Source: Bacteroidales bacterium (GTDB taxonomy: Bacteria > Bacteroidota > Bacteroidia > Bacteroidales > Muribaculaceae). Taken from it: DNA of 64,000 bases. The stretch lies in contig SUXI01000007.1 of assembly GCA_015060975.1 (NCBI GenBank), forward strand, positions 62,001 through 126,000. The letters run 5' to 3'. The notes beneath the pieces were generated by a model that was given only the letters and a program-made list of their open reading frames with translations, was not told the origin of the DNA and did no database searches. Shown here one piece after another: positions 1-9,659 of this stretch (positions are counted from its first letter, which is position 1; each line of letters starts with the position of its first letter). Position numbers and translations under genes: made by a program.

Positions 1-858
1 TTGAGAAGCACCATTTACAGTAATTGAATAGTTGAAGTTGTATAGGTCGGTATTGCCAATGAGTGTAACTTTATCGCCCATCATTACAGACAAATTTTTG
101 CCGTCAAAATCAGTCACATCAACCCCATTTACTTTAACAGAAATACACCCAAGAACCTCAGCTTCATTTGCGCCGTATGAAAAAGTGATTGATGCAGGAA
201 TTACAGGGAAATTTGCAGCGATGTCAAGTTTGTCACCGTCAGCAACAGTTACATAATAACGACCGTAAGAATCGGTTTGTGCTACATCATTAAGTTTAAC
301 AGAATACAAAGTTTCGCCATAGTTAGTGTGTGAGATTTGGAATTGACTTTCAGTTTGAGGATTGAATTTAACAATGTTTTCTCCATTAATCAATTCTACT
401 TTTGTTCCATCATAATAAGTCATGTTAACTTTTGAAGCATCGTCAATATTAACCGTGCAACTTGCTGTGCGAGATGCAGCTAAATCAGCCGATTTAACCG
501 AAATCGTTTGTGCTGCGCCTGCATAAGAGCCGATATAGAAGTAGGTAGAACTGCCTGTTGAAGCTGAGCTGCCTGTTGTCTCGTTCATTGCATAGGTAAT
601 GACGTTTCCAGTTGTTGCGTTTACATATAAATATCCATAGTCTCCGGGAATTGTAAATGAACCACCTTGTTCGCTTGTAAATTGCGTTAAGTCAAGGTCA
701 ACTTGTTGAGTATTATAAGTTGCATCATAATACTGGTAATAAGCAGTTAAACGTGTTGCATCATCAACTTTTAATGTAACCGTAATGTCGGCTTTTGCGG
801 TAAATGACAATGCGATAGTCATTAGCGACATCATAAAAACAGAGTAAAGTTTTTTCAT
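1..858 (-). CDS. Secreted hypothetical protein, C-terminus cut by the window edge (MKKLYSVFMMSLMTIALSFTAKADITVTLKVDDATRLTAYYQYYDATYN...)
   Basis: Reverse-strand frame open from ATG at 858 to position 1 (286 codons, no stop); signal-peptide-like N-terminus; missing from the ORF track because no stop lies inside the window. Confidence 0.85.
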   Translation of the reverse strand, partial: MKKLYSVFMMSLMTIALSFTAKADITVTLKVDDATRLTAYYQYYDATYNTQQVDLDLTQFTSEQGGSFTIPGDYGYLYVNATTGNVITYAMNETTGSSASTGSSTYFYIGSYAGAAQTISVKSADLAASRTASCTVNIDDASKVNMTYYDGTKVELINGENIVKFNPQTESQFQISHTNYGETLYSVKLNDVAQTDSYGRYYVTVADGDKLDIAANFPVIPASITFSYGANEAEVLGCISVKVNGVDVTDFDGKNLSVMMGDKVTLIGNTDLYNFNYSITVNGASQ

Positions 859-1155
859 AAAATTTGAATTTAAATTATTTATTGATTTTAATTTTAAGAT
901 TAATATTCAAAGACTTTTTATAACCTTTCTAAAAAATTGGGCACAAAATTTGCAAAAAATATTCAGTTATGCAAGTTTTTGACTGAAAAATAATAATGAA
1001 ATGTTATATTTTTATAATAAATGTGAGAATGTGAAAGTTATTTGGTTTAAATAGTTTCACATTGTAAGTGGTGGATAGGATTTTTAGTTTAAATTTATGA
1101 TTATGTTGAATCTCTTTGTTACCTTTGTAAGGAAAATAAAAAATGAAATAAACTT

Positions 1156-1614
1156 ATGGCACTTGAAATAGGTGATAAAATTCCTAATGTATTGGGTATT
1201 GATGCCGATGGAAATGAGGTGTTGGCATCGGAATTTAAGGGTAAAAAATTAGTGATATATTTTTATCCAAAAGATAACACACCAGGATGTACTGCCGAGG
1301 CTTGTAGTCTGAGTAATGGATATGATGAATTGTTGCATGCGGGTTTTGCGGTTGTGGGAGTGAGCAAAGATAGCATAGCTTCTCATCGCAAATTCAGTGA
1401 CAAATATTCACTTCCGTTTAAATTGATTGCCGATGTCGATTTAATGTTAAATAAAGAGTTTGGTGTGTGGCAAGAGAAAAGAATGTGTGGCAGGACGTAT
1501 ATGGGAACTGTGCGCACTACATTTATAACCGATGAGGAGGGTTATATTACACATATTATAAAGAAAGTCGATACAAAAGGTGCGGCAACACAAATTCTTG
1601 ACATTACAAAATAA
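1156..1614 (+). CDS. bcp: Thioredoxin-dependent thiol peroxidase (peroxiredoxin, BCP type)
   Basis: YFYPKDNTPGCTAEACSL peroxidatic-Cys motif; TACCTTTG promoter at 1120-1127. Confidence 0.93.
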   Translation: MALEIGDKIPNVLGIDADGNEVLASEFKGKKLVIYFYPKDNTPGCTAEACSLSNGYDELLHAGFAVVGVSKDSIASHRKFSDKYSLPFKLIADVDLMLNKEFGVWQEKRMCGRTYMGTVRTTFITDEEGYITHIIKKVDTKGAATQILDITK

Positions 1615-1739
1615 AATATCAAAGCAGGACTTGAATTTGAGTGTATAAAGAAAATATCAAACAAATAATATAACTCAGAAAAATATACTATCTTTGCAAA
1701 GATTTATATTGAGATTTTTAATCCTATTAATTTTACAAG

Positions 1740-3059
1740 ATGAAAGTAATGAAATTTGGGGGTACATCAGTCGGTAGTGCCCAACGAATTAAACAAGTCG
1801 CGAAATTAGTGACTGAAAGAGGTAAAAATATTATTGTTTTATCGGCAATGTCTGGTACAACAAATACACTTGTGGAGATTTCGGATTATCTTTACAAGAA
1901 AAATACCGATGGAGCAAAAGAAACAATAAATGGATTGGAACAGAAATATAATCGCACCATTGATGAGTTGTATTCAACGCAAGAGTATAAAGAAAAAGCG
2001 TTAAAAGAAATAAAGGCATGCTTTAATTATATTCGTTCGTTTACAAAAGATATTTTCACCCTGTTTGAAGAAAAAGAAATACTTGCTCAAGGAGAATTGA
2101 TGTCAACAGCTTTAATGAACCTATATCTTCAAGAACAAGGTGTAAACTCAGAAATGTTGCCGGCGCTTGATTATATGCGTACAGATAAAAATGCTGAGCC
2201 TGATACTCAGTATATCAAGCAAAAGTTGACCGCGTTGCTTGAAAAGCATAAAGATGCCGATATATATATAACACAAGGATATATTTGTCGTAACGCCTAT
2301 GGTGAGATTGATAATTTGCAACGTGGGGGAAGTGACTATTCGGCATCATTGATAGGCTCTGCATTAAATGTCGATGAAATAGAAATATGGACCGATATTG
2401 ACGGTATGCATAACAACGACCCTCGATTTGTTGACGGAACTGAACCGGTTGAACAGTTGCATTTTGAGGAAGCTGCCGAATTGGCTTATTTTGGAGCTAA
2501 AATTCTTCATCCCACATGTGTGTTGCCAGCAAAATTAAACAACATCCCTGTGCGGTTGCTTAATACAATGCAACCCGAAGCCAAGGGCACATTGATTTAT
2601 AACACATCGTCAAGTTGTTCAATTAAGGCAGTAGCCGCAAAAGATAACATTACCGCAATTAAAATTAAAAGTGGTCGCATGTTGTTGGCATACGGATTTT
2701 TGCGTAAAGTGTTTGAAATTTTTGAAACATACCAAACTCCAATCGACATGATTGCTACTTCAGAAGTTGGCGTATCGGTAACCATTGACAATGAACGTAA
2801 TCTTCAAAACATTGTTGATGACTTAAAAAAATTCGGTACCGTTACCGTTGACAAAGATATGGTAATCATTTGCGTGGTAGGAGACCTTGAATGGCAAAAC
2901 CGCGGATTTGAAGCTAAGGTTATTGAAGCATTGAAGGATATCCCTGTGCGTATGATTTCGTATGGTGGTAGTAACTATAATATTTCTGTGCTCGTTCGCA
3001 AAGAAGATAAAGTGAAAGCGCTAAATGCATTGAGTGATCACCTATTTAAAAACAAATAA
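1740..3059 (+). CDS. lysC: Aspartate kinase
   Basis: MKVMKFGGTSVGSAQRI start, GGSDYSAS motif, C-terminal ACT-like region; followed by lysA. Confidence 0.93.
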   Translation: MKVMKFGGTSVGSAQRIKQVAKLVTERGKNIIVLSAMSGTTNTLVEISDYLYKKNTDGAKETINGLEQKYNRTIDELYSTQEYKEKALKEIKACFNYIRSFTKDIFTLFEEKEILAQGELMSTALMNLYLQEQGVNSEMLPALDYMRTDKNAEPDTQYIKQKLTALLEKHKDADIYITQGYICRNAYGEIDNLQRGGSDYSASLIGSALNVDEIEIWTDIDGMHNNDPRFVDGTEPVEQLHFEEAAELAYFGAKILHPTCVLPAKLNNIPVRLLNTMQPEAKGTLIYNTSSSCSIKAVAAKDNITAIKIKSGRMLLAYGFLRKVFEIFETYQTPIDMIATSEVGVSVTIDNERNLQNIVDDLKKFGTVTVDKDMVIICVVGDLEWQNRGFEAKVIEALKDIPVRMISYGGSNYNISVLVRKEDKVKALNALSDHLFKNK

Positions 3060-3089
3060 AGCTACATTTTTTACGATTACAAAAAAAAA

Positions 3090-4235
3090 ATGACAAATTT
3101 TCCGATATCAGAGTTTGAGAATCAATGCACTCCGTTTTATTTTTACGATATTACGTTGCTTCGCAGAACTCTCGATGAAATAAAACGCTATAGTAATCAT
3201 CCTGGTTATCATGTGCATTATGCTGTTAAGGCTAATGTAAATCCAGTGATCTTAGGTGAAATACTCAATGCCGGTCTTGGAGTGGATTGTGTGAGTGGGG
3301 GAGAGGTTGAAGCGGCGATGAAAGCCGGATTCTCTGCCGATAAAATCGTTTTCGCGGGTGTAGGTAAAAGTGATTGGGAAATAGAGATGGGGCTTACTCA
3401 TGATATTGCCTGTTTTAATGTTGAATCATTGCCCGAACTTGAAGTGATTCAAGAGATAGCTGCGAAGATGCAAAAAGTGGCGCGTGTCGCATTACGGGTA
3501 AACCCCAATATTGATGCACATACTCATCACTATATCACTACAGGATTGGCAGAAAATAAATTTGGCATCAATATTGAGAAACTTGATGATATTATTGAAG
3601 CGGCGATGAAAATGTCAAATGTGGAATTGCAAGGATTGCATTTTCATATAGGTAGCCAAATAACAATCAATGACCCATTTAAGCTATTAAGTGAAAAAAT
3701 CAATGAATTGCAGGCAAAATATGGCAAAAAAGGGATAACGTTCAAGTCAATTAACGTGGGTGGAGGATTAGGTATTGATTATGATAACCCGAATGAAAAC
3801 GATATTCCTGATTTTTATAGCTATTTCAATACATTCAAAAAGTATCTAAAACTCAACGAAGGGCAAGAACTTCATTTTGAGCTTGGTCGCTCGATAGTTG
3901 GGCAATGTGGAAGCCTAATCACTCGTGTGCTTTATGTGAAAGAAGGTACTGAAAAGAAATTTGCGATTGTTGATGCAGGCTTTACCGAATTGATTCGTCC
4001 TGCACTATATCAAGCACACCATAATATTGAAAATCTCACTAGCAATGATGAGATAGAAAAGTATGATGTAGTGGGTCCAATATGTGAGTCGTCGGATTGC
4101 TTTGGAGAAGATGAAATGTTGCCAAAAGTAAAAAGAGGTGATATAATTGCAATTCGTTCAGCAGGAGCATATGGCGAAATTATGGCTTCGCAATATAATT
4201 GTCGCAAGTTGCCAAAATCAGTTTATAAAATGTAG
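3090..4235 (+). CDS. lysA: Diaminopimelate decarboxylase
   Basis: HYAVKANVNP PLP-Lys motif, GLHFHIGSQ, NVGGGLGIDY, CESSDCFGED; ends with TAG. Confidence 0.95.
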   Translation: MTNFPISEFENQCTPFYFYDITLLRRTLDEIKRYSNHPGYHVHYAVKANVNPVILGEILNAGLGVDCVSGGEVEAAMKAGFSADKIVFAGVGKSDWEIEMGLTHDIACFNVESLPELEVIQEIAAKMQKVARVALRVNPNIDAHTHHYITTGLAENKFGINIEKLDDIIEAAMKMSNVELQGLHFHIGSQITINDPFKLLSEKINELQAKYGKKGITFKSINVGGGLGIDYDNPNENDIPDFYSYFNTFKKYLKLNEGQELHFELGRSIVGQCGSLITRVLYVKEGTEKKFAIVDAGFTELIRPALYQAHHNIENLTSNDEIEKYDVVGPICESSDCFGEDEMLPKVKRGDIIAIRSAGAYGEIMASQYNCRKLPKSVYKM

Positions 4236-4258
4236 AAAAATCAGACCTGAAAATATGT

Positions 4259-4298
4259 GTGAGGTGTATCAAAAAAAATGATATACCTCACTTCTTTT
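4259..4298 (+). terminator. Intrinsic terminator after lysA
   Basis: GTGAGGTGTATCA-aaaaaa-TGATATACCTCAC followed by a T-rich tract. Confidence 0.8.
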
Positions 4299-4381
4299 TG
4301 TGACAAAGATGTTTTTACGGTAAATAGAAAAATCATTCTCAAAAAAGATGTGATTAACTTTTATTTACGACACTAAAATGT

Positions 4382-4389
4382 TAACTTTG
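4382..4389 (+). promoter_or_regulatory. Bacteroidota -7 box TAACTTTG upstream of the hydrolase-Mur ligase-Ddl operon
   Basis: Matches TAnnTTTG; 16 nt before the ATG at 4405. Confidence 0.6.
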
Positions 4390-4404
4390 TGGTCATAAAA
4401 AATT

Positions 4405-5166
4405 ATGGAAAAGAATATCACAATCAACGGCTTAAATTTTCACTATACGGTGCACGGAAATGGGACTCCCATTGTTTTGATGCATGGGTGGGGATGCAAT
4501 TTAACAACCTTAAAAAGCATTGAAAAAATTGCCGCTGAAAATCATACTGTTTATAATGTGGATTTTCCCGGATTTGGAGATTCTAAAGAGCCGGGTGAAG
4601 TGTGGGGTGTGGAAGAATACACTCAACTCATAGAGGAGTTTATAAAGATCGAAAAGATAGAAAACCCCATATTGCTCGGGCATTCCTTTGGAGGTAGAGT
4701 GGGTATTTTATATTCATCACGCAATAAAGTGAAAAAACTAATACTTGTAGATGCGGCAGGAGTTAAGCCCATTCGTTCGTTGAAGTATTACTACAAAGTA
4801 TATACCTACAAGATAGGCAAACGGCTAATGCCATTGATTTATGGCAAAGAGGGCGCTCAAAAGCGAATTGAAGAGATGCGTGCAAAAAGAGGTTCAAGCG
4901 ATTATAATAACGCAAGCCCTATGATGCGTGCCATTTTGAGTAAAGTTGTAAATGAGGATTTGAGGTATTGTATGTCTGACATAAAAGCTCCGACATTGCT
5001 AATTTGGGGTGAAAATGACACAGCTACACCATTGAGAGACGCAAAAATCATGGAAAAACTGATTCCTGATGCCGGTTTAGTATCATTTCCGGGTTGTGGT
5101 CATTATAGCTTCCTTGACAACCCATTTCAATTTGCAGCAGTGTTGCGTAGTTTTATAAAAGAATAA
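4405..5166 (+). CDS. Alpha/beta hydrolase
   Basis: MHGWGCN oxyanion motif, GHSFGGR nucleophile elbow, GCGHYSFLDNP catalytic His region. Confidence 0.9.
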   Translation: MEKNITINGLNFHYTVHGNGTPIVLMHGWGCNLTTLKSIEKIAAENHTVYNVDFPGFGDSKEPGEVWGVEEYTQLIEEFIKIEKIENPILLGHSFGGRVGILYSSRNKVKKLILVDAAGVKPIRSLKYYYKVYTYKIGKRLMPLIYGKEGAQKRIEEMRAKRGSSDYNNASPMMRAILSKVVNEDLRYCMSDIKAPTLLIWGENDTATPLRDAKIMEKLIPDAGLVSFPGCGHYSFLDNPFQFAAVLRSFIKE

Positions 5167-5186
5167 TCTAACGAAAAGATATAATA

Positions 5187-6779
5187 ATGGAAATCGTGTT
5201 TTATATAGTTCCTTTATTTGCAATCATCAATATGTTTCTTGAATTGAAACGCGATTTGATGATGTTGCAACAAAATTCATATCGTAATGAACGATATATG
5301 CGTTGGCTTCGCGGTAGTCAAGACACAACTTCGACATCTCGATTGATAGCCATAGCAATTTTGTTTTTATCGCTAACATCATTTTGCCCTAATTTCATTG
5401 GTGCATATTTGATTTTATTATTCTCGGTTTTTAACTCGTTCAGATTTATCAAAGCCAAATACAAAAAACCGCTTGTTTTCACCAATAGAGCGCGTCGCAT
5501 CTACATCGTTGCTTCAATTCTCGCTATTATCTTGATTTGTGTAGGCGCATTTGCTTTTGGGATATCAGGAGACATCAAATCATTGTTGTCGACAAGTGCG
5601 GTTGTCGCATTAGGAACCTATATTGCCTCTCATGTCATAATATATATTGCGAATATTTTACTTGCTCCGGTTGAAAAACATATCAACAATGGATACTATA
5701 ATGATGCGGCTCGCATTCTATCATTAATGCCCGATTTGAAAATTATTGGTATTACCGGCAGTTATGGCAAAACAAGTACAAAGCATTATCTGCATCGTAT
5801 ATTGAGCGAAAAATATGATGTATTGATGACTCCCGGCAGTTTCAACACTACACTTGGCGTGATTCGCACTATTCGTGAATACCTTAAGCCTTATAATGAG
5901 GTTTTTATCGTAGAAATGGGCGCAAAGCAACAAGGCGACATCAAGGAGATTTGCGACCTTGTAAAACCTTATATGGGTATTGTCACGGCTGTTGGCGAGC
6001 AACATCTTGAATCGTTTAAGTCTATAGAAAATGTGCAACGCACAAAATTCGAATTGATTGATGCGCTTCCTAAAAATGGGGTGGGGATAGTCAATGATGA
6101 TTTTCCTTATGTGGCAAATCGCAAAGTGGATAATGTGGAATGTATTCGTTATGCTGTTAATGGAACTAAAAATGCGACATATACAGCAAAAGATATAGTA
6201 TATGATGAAACCGGCTCTCAATTCACCATAGTGGGAGGCGGCAAAGAATTGCGTCTTCACACTCGTTTGGTCGGAGAATGTAATATTTCTAACCTCATTG
6301 CAGCCGTAATTATCGCACTTCGTCTTGATGTTCCCGATGAAAAGATTCGTTATGCCGTTGAAAAGATTGAACAAGTTGAACATCGCCTCAACCTCAAACG
6401 CACACCGGGTGGTATTACAATAATCGATGATGCATTCAATAGCAATCCTACCGGTTCAAAAATGGCAATGGACGTATTGAGCCGATTCAACAAGGGCAAA
6501 CGTATTGTTATCACTCCCGGCATGATTGAACTTGGAGACAAGCAATATGAACTCAACGAAGCCTTGGGCGTAAAAATCGCTGAGTGTGCCGATGTCGCTA
6601 TTATAGTTGGGGAATACAACAAAGAAGCGCTTCTTAATGGCATCAAACAGGGTAAGATGAACAAAGAAAACGTTCATGCAGTAGCGTCATTTAACGATGC
6701 TCAACGAGTTCTTGCCTCAATAGCAAAAGCCGGCGATACCGTTCTTTACGAAAACGACCTTCCCGACACGTTTAAGTAA
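5187..6779 (+). CDS. Membrane-anchored Mur ligase family protein (MurF-like) with N-terminal TM domain
   Basis: Several hydrophobic segments in the first ~165 residues, then GITGSYGKTSTK P-loop, MGAKQQGDI, GEQHLESF, IDDAFNSNPTG and TPGMIELG. Confidence 0.85.
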   Translation: MEIVFYIVPLFAIINMFLELKRDLMMLQQNSYRNERYMRWLRGSQDTTSTSRLIAIAILFLSLTSFCPNFIGAYLILLFSVFNSFRFIKAKYKKPLVFTNRARRIYIVASILAIILICVGAFAFGISGDIKSLLSTSAVVALGTYIASHVIIYIANILLAPVEKHINNGYYNDAARILSLMPDLKIIGITGSYGKTSTKHYLHRILSEKYDVLMTPGSFNTTLGVIRTIREYLKPYNEVFIVEMGAKQQGDIKEICDLVKPYMGIVTAVGEQHLESFKSIENVQRTKFELIDALPKNGVGIVNDDFPYVANRKVDNVECIRYAVNGTKNATYTAKDIVYDETGSQFTIVGGGKELRLHTRLVGECNISNLIAAVIIALRLDVPDEKIRYAVEKIEQVEHRLNLKRTPGGITIIDDAFNSNPTGSKMAMDVLSRFNKGKRIVITPGMIELGDKQYELNEALGVKIAECADVAIIVGEYNKEALLNGIKQGKMNKENVHAVASFNDAQRVLASIAKAGDTVLYENDLPDTFK

Positions 6780-6820
6780 TGCATAATTCACAATAAAATT
6801 AATAGTAAAATCAATATATA

Positions 6821-7999
6821 ATGAAAACTAACATTGGAGTATTTTTTGGTGGACGCTCTACCGAACATGAAATATCAGTGATTTCGGCATCACAAGCTAT
6901 GCACGCTATCAATCGTGACAAATATGATGTTACACCAATCTATATCACAAAGCAAGGCAAATGGTTTACCGGTGAGGCTCTTTTTGATGTGGCAAACTAT
7001 CGCGACATTCCGGCGTTAACAGCTAAATGTACCGAAGTATATATGAAGCCAATTTATGACGATTACAACCTTTATAAAGCTAAAAAATCGTTGTTTGGCT
7101 CAGATGTATTTTCACATCTTGATGTAGTTATCCCTGTGCTTCACGGCTCAAATGGCGAAGATGGAATATTTGAAGGTGTATTAGAGTCAACAGGCATTCC
7201 TTTTGCCGGTTGTAATACGTTGTCGTCGGCTAATGGTATGGATAAAATCACGATGAAGATGATACTTCAAGCTTGTGACATTCCTGTTGTAGATTACATT
7301 TGGTTTACCGATAAACAATGGTTTGCTCAACGCGATGAATTAATCGCCAAAATCGAAGAAAAAATCGGATATCCGGTAATCGTTAAACCCGCCAATCTCG
7401 GTTCAAGTGTAGGTATCGGTCGTGCAATCAATCGCGAACAGCTCATCGAAAAAATCAACGATGCCGAACGTTATTCTACTCGCATCATCGTTGAAGATAT
7501 GATTGAAGAACTTCAAGAAATCAACTGCTCTGTACTCGGTGACTGCGACGAATATCAAGCATCGGTGTGTGAAGAACCTATCAAGAGTGGCGAAATTCTC
7601 TCTTACGAAGATAAATATATGGGTGGCACAAAGGGGGCAAAAGGTATGCAAGCTTCACAAAAACGTATTCCCGCTGAATTGCCTGCCGAAGAAACTAAGC
7701 GCATTCAATTTCTCGCAAGCGAAACATTCCGAGTACTTTCATGTCATGGTGTGAGCCGTGTTGATGTAATTATTGACCGCAAAACTCGCAACATCTACGT
7801 TAACGAAATCAACACTATTCCGGGTTCATTATCGTTCTATTTGTGGGAAGCTACCGGCATTTCATTTGACAAATTGATGGATAAGCTTGTGCAACTCGCA
7901 CTTAAACGCAAACGAGAATCGGGCATGAAAACCGTATCATACGACCAAAATATCTTCTCACTTGGTGGTGGAGGCGTGAAAGGCAGTAAATTAAAATAA
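6821..7999 (+). CDS. D-alanine--D-alanine ligase family protein (ATP-grasp)
   Basis: FFGGRSTEHEISVISA start, HGSNGEDG, KPANLGSSVGIG, VNEINTIPGSLSFYLWEATG; 41 nt after the Mur ligase gene. Confidence 0.88.
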   Translation: MKTNIGVFFGGRSTEHEISVISASQAMHAINRDKYDVTPIYITKQGKWFTGEALFDVANYRDIPALTAKCTEVYMKPIYDDYNLYKAKKSLFGSDVFSHLDVVIPVLHGSNGEDGIFEGVLESTGIPFAGCNTLSSANGMDKITMKMILQACDIPVVDYIWFTDKQWFAQRDELIAKIEEKIGYPVIVKPANLGSSVGIGRAINREQLIEKINDAERYSTRIIVEDMIEELQEINCSVLGDCDEYQASVCEEPIKSGEILSYEDKYMGGTKGAKGMQASQKRIPAELPAEETKRIQFLASETFRVLSCHGVSRVDVIIDRKTRNIYVNEINTIPGSLSFYLWEATGISFDKLMDKLVQLALKRKRESGMKTVSYDQNIFSLGGGGVKGSKLK

Positions 8000-8026
8000 A
8001 GAATTTGTTGTTTAAATTTTATTATG

Positions 8027-8034
8027 TAACTTTG
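8027..8034 (+). promoter_or_regulatory. Candidate promoter -7 box TAACTTTG for the downstream structured RNA
   Basis: TAnnTTTG match with an upstream TTTG at 8004-8007 (19-nt gap). Confidence 0.55.
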
Positions 8035-8039
8035 TTGTA

Positions 8040-8322
8040 ATTTACCAATGAGGCTGTAGCGACAGTCTCCGATAAAATAAATCTAGATAGAGAAATCTAT
8101 CAAAAAGGTGTTATTGAAATTTTATCTTCTACATTCAAACTTGGCCGTTAGAATTAGCAATGAAGATAAATTGACAATGGCACCTACATCGGTAGTTATA
8201 CACATATCCTGAGGATAATTGTATATACTAATCGGTGTGGGGCTGTCGTCTTATCCATTGCTAAGGTAAGCCAAGACCTGAATGTAGGATAAGATATAGA
8301 TACAATCCTCACACCTTTTTTA
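8040..8322 (+). ncRNA. Candidate structured ncRNA with long rod topology (possibly 6S-like), preceded by two small hairpins
   Basis: Nested complementarity: AAAAAGGTGT 8102-8111/ACACCTTTTT 8311-8320; TATCTT 8123-8128/AAGATA 8291-8296; CTACATTCA 8129-8137/TGAATGTAG 8279-8287; CTTGGC 8140-8145/GCCAAG 8270-8275; AGCAATG 8156-8162/CATTGCT 8256-8262; GATAA/TTATC; GACA/TGTC; CACC/GGTG; TAGT/ACTA; TACA/TGTA; ATCC/GGAT. Ends in a T-run and contains no plausible ORF. Confidence 0.55.
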
Positions 8323-8374
8323 TGTCTAAACGTTAACCGTTTCGCAGAGGATTGAGGAACACAAAATAGAAATA

Positions 8375-9442
8375 ATGAAAAGAGTTAAGAGTTTATTGTT
8401 TGCTGTAGTAGCAACATTAGTGTGTAGTATTAATGCAGTTGCGTATGATTTTGTGGTGGATGGGATTTATTACAATATAGTATCCCTATCTGATTTTACT
8501 TGTGCAGTCACACAACATCCAAATAGAGGATATGTTGGAAATATTGCAATACCGTCAATACTTACTTATAATGGAAAAGAATTAAAAGTAGTGTCGATTG
8601 AAAAAGACGCATTTTATAATTGTAAAGACTTAAAATCTATAATTGTGCCAAATACGGTGATAACAATTGGATCTTATGCTTTTTGTAATTGTACCGGACT
8701 TAAATCGGTTTCAATAGGGAATTCTGTTGAATATATCTATTACAGAGCTTTTGGCGATTGTGTTGATCTGTCAGATGTGAAATTTGAAGATGGAGAGAAA
8801 ACGATATTTCTTGAGAATGGATATTATGGTGGAATATTTGTCGAGTGTCCTCAATTAAAAAGTATATATTTGGGACGAAATGTAAGTAATTATTCCCACA
8901 GCCTAATTAATTTTGGTGGTATAACGTCGCTAAAAACTGTGACAATCGGAAATTTAGTGACGACTATGCCTAGTTTTTCTGGCTGTGCAGGTTTGACATC
9001 TGTAACAATTGGGACGTCTGTAAAAAATGTTGAAAAAAATGCATTTAGCGGTTGCAGAAATATTATTGAGGTAAATTCATTAAATCCAGTTCCTCCGATA
9101 TTATTAAGCGATTTTGAAACAACTGTTTATATTAATGCGGTGCTAAGTGTCCCAGGTGGTGCAAAAGGATTATATCAAGTAGAAGATTATTGGAAAAATT
9201 TTTGGTTTATAAATGAAAATATTTCAACAAAAGTAGAGCGAATTCAAATGAATAGTTGTAATTTGTCAGTAACGACGAAAAATGGTTATGTTATTATAGA
9301 TGGAATTTTTGACCCACAGGTAGAATTGTTTGATATTAAAGGTCAATGTATTTATAGAGGTAATGATACCGCTATTCCAGTATTTAAGAGCGGCGTTTTT
9401 ATTGCTAAAATCAATGGCAAATCCTATAAAATCATCATTTGA
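8375..9442 (+). CDS. Secreted BspA-like leucine-rich repeat protein (LRR_5) with T9SS-like C-terminal tail
   Basis: Signal peptide; repeats such as IGSYAFCNCTGLKSVSIGNSVEYI; C-terminal VELFDIKGQCIYRGN...GVFIAKINGKSYKIII. Confidence 0.85.
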   Translation: MKRVKSLLFAVVATLVCSINAVAYDFVVDGIYYNIVSLSDFTCAVTQHPNRGYVGNIAIPSILTYNGKELKVVSIEKDAFYNCKDLKSIIVPNTVITIGSYAFCNCTGLKSVSIGNSVEYIYYRAFGDCVDLSDVKFEDGEKTIFLENGYYGGIFVECPQLKSIYLGRNVSNYSHSLINFGGITSLKTVTIGNLVTTMPSFSGCAGLTSVTIGTSVKNVEKNAFSGCRNIIEVNSLNPVPPILLSDFETTVYINAVLSVPGGAKGLYQVEDYWKNFWFINENISTKVERIQMNSCNLSVTTKNGYVIIDGIFDPQVELFDIKGQCIYRGNDTAIPVFKSGVFIAKINGKSYKIII

Positions 9443-9465
9443 ATAGTATTAAATTTTTGAAATAT

Positions 9466-9520
9466 AACAATAATCTCCTAAATAATTGTGTCTAAAATTT
9501 ATTTAGGAGATTATTGTTTT
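9466..9520 (+). terminator. Strong intrinsic terminator
   Basis: Perfect 20-bp stem AACAATAATCTCCTAAATAA/TTATTTAGGAGATTATTGTT followed by Ts. Confidence 0.85.
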
Positions 9521-9659
9521 TTAGTTTGAATAATATTTAGTAATTTTGCATAGAAATAGGTGTGATTTGACCAATTTTAATAACCATAGTTTAATAAAAA
9601 TAAACTTAATCTTATTTTAGATTTTATAATTTCAGCATTAACGCATAATTTATCAAGTA

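Noticed and set aside
5724-6383. 219-aa reverse-strand ORF
   Set aside because: Fully antisense to the Mur ligase coding sequence; no recognisable domain and Cys/Phe/Ile-rich composition typical of antisense reading
8102-8320. Signal recognition particle RNA, tmRNA or RNase P identity for the rod RNA
   Set aside because: No GGAAGGAAGCAGC-like SRP helix 8 motif, no tag ORF or tRNA-like ends, and rnpB is clearly at 43727-44123
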